From: Actinidia chinensis
Lineage: Eukaryota > Streptophyta > Magnoliopsida > Ericales > Actinidiaceae
Assembly: GCA_009663005.1 (NCBI GenBank)
Contig: CM018899.1
Location: 14,077,090 to 14,092,089, forward strand
Length of the DNA: 15,000 nt
Direction of reading: 5' to 3'
Below are positions 8,714-15,000 of this stretch, piece after piece. The translations under genes were made by a program, and so were the position numbers. The notes below the pieces were generated by a model. That model was not told where the DNA came from and did not search any database. It saw only the letters and a program-made list of their open reading frames with translations. Position 1 is the stretch's first letter. Every line of letters begins with the position of its first letter.

Positions 8714-9137
8714 CGAATGCCGAGGAGGATTGAGGGATTTACGAGTAGTTAATTAGCAATTCTGGTGTTAATCCAAAATAGCGACACGTTTCCTCTTTCA
8801 AACGGACACGTGAGCTGGAGCTTTTGAATTCTGACACTGCCGCAAGCACGAATAGCTAGGTGCACTTAAATGATTAATCAGGCGGATCGCGAGCGGGGTT
8901 AACACCGTAGGCTTGAGGTGGCGCATTATGGGGGAGCTTTGGCTGGAGAACGCAATTATTACTCGGGAAATGAACGGGTGCCTGTGTAATCATTGCATTG
9001 AAGGATCTGGACCCCTAGTGCTCCCTATATATGGGGTTCCTCCCTCTCACTATACTTTTTGCGATTGTTGTCAAGCTATCGCTCACATTTAAATTCCTCC
9101 CTCGCCGATTCGTGATCGACCAGCGTCGTTACTTTCA
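8714..9137 (+). promoter_or_regulatory. Promoter and leader of the antisense extra gene
   Basis: The region between the purine tract and the extra gene carries a G-box/ABRE core CACGTG at 8807-8812 and a second ACGT core near 8785. A TATA box CTATATATGG lies at about 9025-9034, and a pyrimidine-rich start-like region follows it at 9039-9060. The leader then ends at a strong 5' splice site, GTAAGT, at 9138. Together these suggest that the antisense gene is transcribed independently of the LTR promoter, perhaps in response to stress signals. That regulation is inference from the motifs alone. Confidence 0.5.
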
Positions 9138-9416
9138 GTAAGTACTCTTCTCCTTTTCGTTTTCGTAGTTTATGTCCGTAATTCTGACGTAACTAAGATC
9201 GGGCGACTTAGATTTGTTCCCTCGTGGAGATCCGACACTTGGACAGGCTCCTCCTACATGCCGACGAGGTAAATCAATCCCTATCCTCGCCCGGTAGAGG
9301 GTTTCACCCCAGGAGAACCCTTTGATCGCCAGTCACCCTCAGTATAGGAAAAAACAAAATATCCTGACCTTATAGGACTGAACGCTCTTAGGGAAACTAC
9401 TCTTTTTCCTCCGCAG
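9138..9416 (+). other. Probable leader intron of the antisense extra gene
   Basis: A GTAAGT donor (9138-9143) pairs with an acceptor TCTTTTTCCTCCGCAG ending at 9416. The recognisable protein-coding stretch begins directly after this acceptor. The inside has stops in all frames. The length is 279 bp. Confidence 0.5.
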
Positions 9417-9850
9417 GTGCTGGTGAGGCTTCCCGACGAAGGGAGACCATCACCTCTACACGTCCCGGGCGAGGTGGCTTTCTACGAGGCCGCGTTCCCC
9501 GCCGGCCTTCGTTTTCCTCTTCACGACACCATCAGGCTAATTCTCCAATCTACAACATTGTCCCATCCCAGCTCGTGCCCAACGCTTGGAGAAGCATTGC
9601 GTGCTCTATGGCGTTGTGGCGGGTCTCCAAATTTCTCTCTCTCTGTCCGAGTTTAGGAACCGTTTATGCCCACTTCCAATCCTAAGCTAGACCAAGGCTT
9701 GTTGTATTTCAAGGCGAGGAACAAGAAGGGCTGCTCGGAGGATACCCCAGCAACGTCAAGGGTTGGAAAGCAAGTTCTTCTTTGTCTTTGTAGATGAATG
9801 GGAGTCCCGCAGAACTTCCCCGGTGGGCGCCCCAAGAGTTCCAGGACATG

Positions 9851-9953
9851 GGGAAATTTTTTTTTTTTTTTTTATTCCATGTGGTCGCTCTTCCTTTTCT
9901 ACCCTGTTTTTGTATCTTGAATCTCGGTGCTTAATTGCTATGTCCTCATGCAG
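9851..9953 (+). other. Possible intron in the extra gene, containing a T17 run
   Basis: The family-like reading ends near the GGACATGGGG at 9844-9853. A T17 run (9857-9873) and a pyrimidine-rich stretch follow, ending in a good acceptor, CTCATGCAG, at 9953. The donor is not canonical (GGGGAAAT), perhaps mutated, so the left edge is a guess. Confidence 0.35.
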
Positions 9954-10420
9954 TAAGCACTGCATAACCCGCCGCCTCTACTTTTTCGACGATGAACGAA
10001 GGTTTTCGATGAGGTTTTTTCAGTCGATCGCGAAGTCAGGACCTTCCATTACCAATGGTTCTACTGGACTCAAAGTCTTTTTTGCGAGTATTTGGCTCTC
10101 CTGAATCTAGGACGTCGAGGACTGCAGGCGACAATCTCCGGAGGAAGCTCAAGCTCTCAAGGCGATGTGGGTGAGTTCGAAAATCCCCAATGATCAAGCT
10201 CGGCGAGAAACACCTTCCGAGACGATTCAATCGAGTGTCCTAGAATCCATCAGAACGAACTTTAGGAGGTTGCTACCGTCACATCCCCTACCTGACCCTT
10301 TTGAGGTGTTAGGGGGAAAGTTTCGGGATCCTATACTAGATCGTTCCTCGAATGTTCCGAGCTCGAATTCTCTCGCGGAATCTTGTTCGGCTCGAGCCTA
10401 CCCTTCGAGCTTGAATCGAG

Positions 10421-10486
10421 GTAATTGACCCTTTCTTTTTCTATCGATGATTACTTTCTTTATATGACCTTATGCCTATTTGGCAG
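10421..10486 (+). other. Probable intron in the extra gene
   Basis: The donor CGAG|GTAATT and acceptor TATTTGGCAG bound a T-rich 66-bp stretch. It is sharply poorer in GC than the sequence on either side, as expected for a plant intron. Confidence 0.5.
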
Positions 10487-10916
10487 CTTGTCGAAGAGAG
10501 TGAGCTTCAAGAAGATTGTCCGAGAAGCTCGGGAAAACGGTGGTGCAAGCTAGGGACTCCCGCTCCGCGCGAAGGGGGTCGTAATTTGCACAAGCGCCCG
10601 GAAGAGTAGCACCAGCCGCCCAGCAGAAGGGGAAGGCTGACGACGCTCAAAGGGAAAGGATCGACATCGCCCCTGAGGCCACGAGAAATCGACGTTGTCG
10701 TCAAAGCTCCGACCATTCTAGTCGCTGCTTCTCCTCGCCCGGGAATGTTTCCTCGACAAATCTTGGCACGGTCCCTGGTCCCACAGCTTCTATGTTGGGT
10801 CCAACGCCCATCGGGGCTGGAAGTTTTTGCGGGGTATTCCCCCAGCCGACAAGGAGAAGGTGGATACGCGTCACCTTGGACAGACGGCGACGACGCTCTT
10901 CCATGTGATCGGCCAG

Positions 10917-10994
10917 GTACTCTTCGAGGGGTCTTGTCACGTCCTGTCGATTTAGTTAACTGGATGCTAAAAAATATTTCCTTTTCTTATAGAG
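10917..10994 (+). other. Probable intron in the extra gene
   Basis: The exon before it reads openly from 10836 and ends TTLFHVIGQ. The donor is CCAG|GTACTC and the acceptor CTTATAGAG ends at 10994. Using these sites the frame continues as ALVLGFIF. The 78-bp insert is AT-rich and has branch-point-like TTAAC and CTAAA words. Agreement of both splice signals with frame continuity makes this the best-supported intron. Confidence 0.6.
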
Positions 10995-11502
10995 GCTTTG
11001 GTGCTGGGATTCATCTTTGGCCGTCCGAAGTAAGGGAGGCTGGGGAGCAGGCATCTATTCAAGAGGGCGAGCTGCTTCCATGGAAAACGAAGTTTGCCGC
11101 CTCCAAGTGCTGTCGATCTAGACCAGCAACTTGCCGAGTCCCGCGCTCATGAGGCAGCAGGCCATGATGATCTCGCCAAGGCGGAAGAGTGATCGAGATT
11201 CACTATCCGACAAGTTTGAGAGGTCGGGAGTGTTGGGAACGCGCTGAGGAACTCTAAATAAATCCAAGGAATCTACCGTGGTAGGAGTTTCAAATCCTCT
11301 CGAGTTCATGGTGTCCGTTTGAAGATTCTGCCTCAAATACTTTGCAAAGGGTTTAACTTTGCAAGGTGCACTCGCCGACATCACCCCGACCTCGCATCAC
11401 GACCTTGATGAACAGTGGTCGACCAAGATCGCTGGCGAGTAGATGAGGTCCGATGAAGAAAATGAGAAGACGGGCGAGAATGGGGGGGGTAATCAAAAAT
11501 AA

Positions 11503-11600
11503 TGCCCTGAGGTGTAACTTTTTTTTTTTTTGTAATTTGGATGTAATTTCCTTGTTTCATTTGAATGAAAATATCTGTCCCGTTTTTTGTTTTTGTATTG
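11503..11600 (+). terminator. 3' end region of the extra gene
   Basis: Directly after the TAA at 11500 there is a T13 run, a TGTAAT-containing U-rich stretch and an AATGAAAATA word near 11563. This resembles a plant polyadenylation region (far-upstream TGTA-type and near-upstream A-rich elements). Confidence 0.35.
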
Positions 11601-11639
11601 CGATCATGAGTAAGGGTGAAATTCAATAACTTAAATAAT

Positions 11640-11816
11640 ATTGGCGACTTCAATACCGGGCGATTTCATTTTTCTTTAACTGGCGATCTCAATTTGGCGA
11701 TCATTGATATAGTCGATCATAATCCGCGACATAATATGGGCGATCATACTACAGGCGACATCAACAATGGCGAAGCAATCTTTCGTATAAACGACGATCT
11801 AAATCAAGGCGAATCG
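11640..11816 (+). repeat. GGCGA-phased, roughly 15-bp degenerate tandem repeat
   Basis: GGCGA occurs at 11643, 11659, 11682, 11696, 11739, 11754, 11769 and 11808, with one-base variants near 11712, 11725 and 11793. Most steps are 13-16 bp. The plus frame is open here from 11616 to 11819 (67 codons) and gives Gly-Asp followed by about three variable residues, repeated (GDFNT, GDLNL, GDHTT, GDINN). The block lies between the pol stop and the antisense gene. It may be coding by accident; tandem repeats in this hypervariable part of Tat elements are known from other species. Confidence 0.7.
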
Positions 11817-11866
11817 TAACAAATTCCAAATAATAATTTATATGGGGCGCGAATGATTCTCATGGC

Positions 11867-13164
11867 TCACTCATTGATGTACTTTTTCCAAATCTCGGCA
11901 TTCCAGGGATGTAAAGGTTTTTTTCGTCTGGGTCTTCTAACCATTAGTCCCTGGTCGAGACTTTGACGACTTTGTAAGGACCTTCCCAACGTTGGCCAAG
12001 CTGTCCCGCATTTGGTTCTTTAGTTGACAGGGTACTTTCGCAAGACCAGGTCGCCGGAAGGAATGAACGGTGTTCTGACGCTTTGATTATAGGACTTGGC
12101 GACTGGGCACTTGTAAGCCATTTGCGGAGCTCGGCGTTCTCTCTCTTTTCCTCAAGGAGGTTCATGTTGACTCTAGCTCGCCTCATTATTTCTTTGTCGA
12201 ATTCGAAATTCCTGAAGCCCGGCATACCTATTTCCACCGATATGACTGATGCGGTCGAATACCATGGAATATGGAGTTTCACCCGTATAAATCCGCTAGT
12301 AGTAATAAGCCAAAAGTAGCTTGGCCGTTTTTTCGCCACTCGCTTTTTGACTGTCCTACTCTCCTTCAAATTCGGAGGATGGTACGATTGGTTTCTTCAA
12401 CTTGCCCATTAGCTTGAGGATACCGGCGAGGAGACAATGATGGGAGATGGCGAGATCCGAATAGAATACCTGAACCTGTCGTTGTCGAACTGCCATTGCG
12501 GTGCTGAGATGATAACCTTTGGGATTCCGACTATAAACAAGGTGCTTCCATTACGAATTCCGGTATTTTTCTCAGTAATCTTGGCGAGAGGAGAGCTTCT
12601 ATCCTTTTAGTTAATACTTCTATGGCGAACGATAAAAACTCTTTGCAAAGGGAGCTTGTAGTAGGGACCAGAATGTCCCTATTCTCCACTGGGCGAATGG
12701 CTGGGGCTGGACATCGATAACCATCTCTGTGGTGAAGGAGACGTCGACGAAAGGCAAATCTCTAGCATTTATCCCGCATCTCTTTATATACGCTCCGCAT
12801 CGCGTTCGATGGCGGCCACAAATATCCTTTGGGGGGGGGGGGGCAATAGTTTTCTTCGCCAATGACTTGTTCTGAAGTGATTTCCCTCGCATATGCCTTC
12901 TGTATTTCTCTAAACGTACTCTGCCTCTTTCTGGTCGAAGCATCTCAAAGTGGTCCTGAAAGACCTTTTGTATAGCTCGCCCTGAAAATGCAAACCTGCG
13001 GATCTGTATTGGAGGCGCACTTGGAGTTTCTTTTGGGAGGATCCCTTTCCTAATATATGTCATAATTGTCGTCCCCCCCCACCACGTCGGATTTTCCTTC
13101 CGTTTGAGGCTTTGATTGGCGACCCCAATGCGTGGGTTATCTAGAAATTCAGATGTAGGCACCT
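11867..13164 (-). pseudogene. Integrase domain remnant with C-terminal tail
   Basis: The N-terminal part includes IMTYIRKGILP and an HHCC zinc-finger region (about 12760-13000) disrupted by the G13 run. The core begins at DVQPQPFAQW; the first catalytic Asp position falls at an indel near 12680. The usual SDNG box reads SAPQW (about 12485-12520), so the second Asp is lost. The third acidic position survives in QANGQVEETNRT (about 12385-12422). The C-terminal region is readable: NMNLLEEKRENAELR and GQRWEGPYKVVKV, then a WLEDPDEK-like piece and WNAEIWKKYINE before TGA at 11867. This enzyme would insert the cDNA into the genome. With two of three acidic positions broken it cannot be active. Confidence 0.82.
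12831..12843 (+). repeat. G13 homopolymer in the integrase remnant
   Basis: Thirteen G residues interrupt the zinc-finger region of the integrase remnant. They encode a proline run on the minus strand and mark a frame break. The length may be polymorphic or subject to sequencing error. Confidence 0.9.
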
Positions 13165-13590
13165 ATTAAAAGAACTCCAAAGGTTGACGCATTTACCAAG
13201 GCATCTGCCTTTTTATTATCTTCTTAGGGAATCGGTGGATTCTTAAACCTCCTTGATCTGAGCGGACACGCCTTTACCTCGCTCCAATAAGCTATCATCG
13301 TGGCCGTCTTGTCGAGGTAGTCTCCTTGGACTAGTTTACCACCAAGTTGGCGAGTCACTGAAGACTTCCAAAATGTGCTGTCAACTCTGTTGGCTACCCT
13401 TTTAAGCCCCCGGCGAGGAGGGCTTCTTACTCGGCTTTCATGTCAGTGGCTTTAAAATCTCAATTCTTATGGCGTATTTCCATTTGTTCGCCTGATGGAG
13501 ATCGTATGACGAGCCCCTGCCCCCCGCAGCCGTGCTGTTAGAAGAGCCTCAACGAATAATATCCAGTGGGCGAGTTTTTTTCTGAGTTGG
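13165..13590 (-). pseudogene. RNase H domain remnant
   Basis: The minus strand reads WILFVEALLTARLRGAGA-like sequence where active copies have LFVDGSS, so the first catalytic Asp position is lost. An AE-stop-EALLAG piece corresponds to the conserved glutamate helix. VFSDS keeps the second aspartate, and GDYLDKTATMIAYWSEVKA then matches the usual QGDYxAKDxxMxxYL region well. The end, EDNKKADALVNAS, matches the conserved N-x-x-ADALAxxAS tail. In a live element this domain removes the RNA strand of RNA-DNA hybrids. Interruptions include in-frame stops near the glutamate helix and near the end. Confidence 0.8.
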
Positions 13591-13599
13591 TTCTTTAGA

Positions 13600-15000
13600 T
13601 TCCCTTCGGATCCCATGTCGGTCGTGGAGTGTCTTCATGGGTTTCTCGAACAACGAAATCAGCCAGGCCGGGCTTTTATTGCCGTCCTTGGCTTGTACTC
13701 AATGTGGACGCACTTAGCTCGTGGACCATTTCAGGAGTCGACCTGATGTGTCCTGCCATTGAAGAATGGCTTCAATGGCGATCAGTCAGCACTATTATGG
13801 GATGGGCTTGAAAATAATGAAAAATTTTCTGGCGCGATCATTAGGGCGTAGGGAGTTTTTCGATCTTGGATATCTGGTCTCTGCACCCATTAAGATTTGC
13901 TAACGAGTAATTGGCCTTTGAACCTGATCTTCTTCTCGGTGAGCACTGCACCCACTTCGGTGGGCGATATGGATAATAGACGTAAAGGTCTCGCCGGTGG
14001 CGGGGACTATGAAGTAAAGGCGGGGCCCGAGATATTTTTTTCAGCTTGGAATGCCTTTTCAGATTCCTCGTTCCTGAAAGGCGGCTTTTCCTTAGGAATT
14101 CTCAATAAGGGGATGCACTTGTCCGCAGACTTGGAGACAAATCTGTTGAGGGCAGGCTACTTTCCCAATCAGCTGCTGTCCGTCTCGGATATTTCTGGCG
14201 AGCTCATCGTGATTAGGGCTTGGATCTAAATCGCGGGTTTACCTCGATTCCACGTTTAGTGCTAGAAATCCTAAGAATTTTCCGGACGATACTCCCAAAT
14301 GCATTTGGAGGGATTCAACAGCAACCGATGGCGACACAGGATGCTAAATGCTTATTCAAGGTGGGCAATGTGGTAGGACGATCGGAGGCTTTTAAACCAG
14401 CATATCATCTATATATACTTTCATGGTCTTCCCAATTTGTTCCTTGACATCTATGACTAACCTCTGGTACATCCCCTATCGTTTTTCAATCCGAATGGCC
14501 TGACTTTGTAACAATATAACCCCCTGCTCTGTGCTAAAAAAGTCTTCTCAATGTCAATAGGGTCCATTTTGATCTGGTGATATCCCGAAAAGCGTCCATA
14601 AACACTCAGGAGTTTGTGCTTGGAGGTGGCATCCGACTATTAAATCGATTTTTGGCAAGGAAAATTGTCTTTTTGGGCAACCTTGTTTGAGGTCGGTGAA
14701 TCGCTCATACTCTCACTGTTCCTCCTTTTGGGGGGGCGACTACGCATTGGCGAGCCATCAGGATAGGGGCTTCTCGGACGACGTTAGCTCTGATGGGAGC
14801 TTATTCACTTCGCCTTCAAGACTTTTAAGCATTCCAGGGCGAATTTCCTTCTCTTTTGGCGACTAGAGAATGGTTTCGGTTCAGTGACATTTTGTGGCGA
14901 TGGCGATTTCATGATCACTGCCAGGACGTCTCTTTGTGACCAAGCAAGTACATCAGAGTTTTCTTTCAAGAAGTTTATTAGGTGAAACGAAGCTCACTGG
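13600..15000 (-). pseudogene. Reverse transcriptase domain and connection region remnant
   Basis: At the right edge the minus strand reads LINFLKENSDVLAWS, the usual stretch just before RT, then pieces matching QKRRKFALE and a WLANA-like word. RFTDLKQGCPK and a LPKIDLIV-like fingers region follow. The catalytic motif is intact: VYIDDMLV at about 14397-14418 includes the YIDD box whose aspartates bind metal. SSGKFLGFL and RNIRDGQQLIGKVA follow at about 14120-14275. The left part (13600-14050) corresponds to the connection region before RNase H and is more decayed. Stops and frameshifts are frequent. Its neighbour on the left is RNase H, confirming the gypsy order. Confidence 0.85.

Larger units (their letters stand above)
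9417..11502 (+). pseudogene. Antisense extra gene of the retrotransposon, Transposase_28-type (PF04195-like), decayed
   Basis: The conceptual protein has words typical of the 'putative gypsy type transposon' family: an RLPDEGRPSP-like start, GEVAFYEAAF and AGLRFPLH in the first 35 residues, then QLVPNAWRS. GLLYFKARNKKG follows, and KFFFVFVDEWE lies near 9770-9802. The middle is poorly conserved. The last third looks coiled-coil-like (for example LDQQLAESRAHEAAGHDDLAKAEE split by stops) and ends in an acidic tail before TAA at 11500-11502. Frameshifts occur near 9545 and 9645, and more lie downstream. Several splice-like introns interrupt it. It lies on the strand opposite to pol and converges with it. 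The true start codon is not identified; it may lie in a lost upstream exon. The biochemical function of this family is not known to me. The family call is firm; the intron model is inferred. Confidence 0.75.
8036..15000 (-). mobile_element. Tat-like Ty3/gypsy LTR retrotransposon, decayed, cut by the right edge
   Basis: Read on the minus strand, the order from the window end is RT, RNase H, integrase, a repeat spacer, an extra gene on the opposite strand, a purine tract and a 3' LTR. RT before RNase H before integrase is diagnostic of Ty3/gypsy. A pol that ends in a WNAEIWKKY-like tail, followed by an antisense Transposase_28-type gene before the 3' LTR, is a layout known from the Tat lineage. 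Gag, protease, the primer binding site and the 5' LTR would lie beyond 15000. Stops and frameshifts in every coding part show an old, inactive copy. The LTR boundary at 8036 is less certain than that at 8701. Confidence 0.85.
11867..15000 (-). pseudogene. pol: Decayed pol polyprotein (RT-RNase H-integrase), 5' part outside the window
   Basis: The minus strand can be read from 15000 to a TGA at 11867-11869 as a Ty3/gypsy pol in the standard order: region before RT, RT, RNase H, integrase, C-terminal tail. Family words are recognisable throughout, but they sit in changing frames and are broken by many stops, so no long intact frame exists (the longest open pieces are about 180 and 141 codons). 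In a live element it would make the protease, reverse transcriptase, RNase H and integrase of the retrotransposon particle. Gag and protease must lie right of 15000. The gene converges with the plus-strand extra gene. Homopolymer runs such as G13 at 12831-12843 and C8 at 13073-13080 coincide with lost frame. Confidence 0.88.

Noticed and set aside
9653..9965. Minus-strand open frames opposite the extra gene
   Set aside because: Their translations lack family words, while the plus strand carries recognisable Transposase_28-type words at the same place.
12083..12319. Plus-strand open frame inside the integrase remnant
   Set aside because: It is the antisense shadow of the integrase C-terminal region, which reads clearly on the minus strand.
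13897..14229. Plus-strand open frame of about 110 codons
   Set aside because: It is antisense to the RT connection region, has no motif of its own, and the minus strand shows RT family words here.

Overview
The window reads as nuclear DNA of a flowering plant, probably a eudicot. It is AT-rich and gene-poor, is filled with degenerate transposable elements, and contains no bacterial-type gene organisation. I find no intact conserved protein-coding gene, no tRNA or rRNA gene and no CRISPR array. Every assignment comes from reading the sequence by eye; no database search was run.

Layout, left half: 1-353 is the tail of a sequence that reappears, diverged, at 6549-6925, so two related gene-like segments lie about 6.55 kb apart. 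A probable solo LTR (about 587-1284) carries a TATA box, a poly(A) signal and a cluster of short inverted and direct repeats. At 2312-3405 there is a PIF/Harbinger-like MITE with TAA target duplications, and a small Helitron-like element (2911-3120) is nested inside it. Two diverged copies of another AT-rich repeat family lie at 3445-3733 and about 5190-5441. A gene-like island (5790-6567) has a telo-box, TATA box, pyrimidine patch and coherent but interrupted reading frames. I read it as a decayed or untranslated copy of a small gene whose sister lies mostly left of the window.

Layout, right half: 8036-15000 is one large, decayed Ty3/gypsy LTR retrotransposon lying on the minus strand and cut by the right window edge. 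Its 3' LTR (8036-8701) is followed by a purine-rich tract (read on the minus strand). The pol remnant reads RT, then RNase H, then integrase from 15000 down to about 11867. This domain order and the conserved words fit the Tat-like branch of plant Ty3/gypsy elements. Between pol and the 3' LTR lies an extra gene on the opposite strand (plus, about 9417-11502) of the 'putative gypsy type transposon' (Transposase_28) type. It has its own promoter-like region and splice-like introns. A block of roughly 15-bp GGCGA-phased repeats separates the two convergent genes.

How the parts work together: in a living element, pol would supply the copying and integration enzymes, and the antisense extra gene would be expressed separately from a promoter next to the 3' LTR. 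Here pol is full of stops and frameshifts, and two of the three integrase acidic positions are disrupted. The reverse transcriptase YIDD motif survives. The element should therefore be unable to move on its own. I do not see a wholly new system; the antisense spliced gene with its phased repeat spacer is the most interesting feature.
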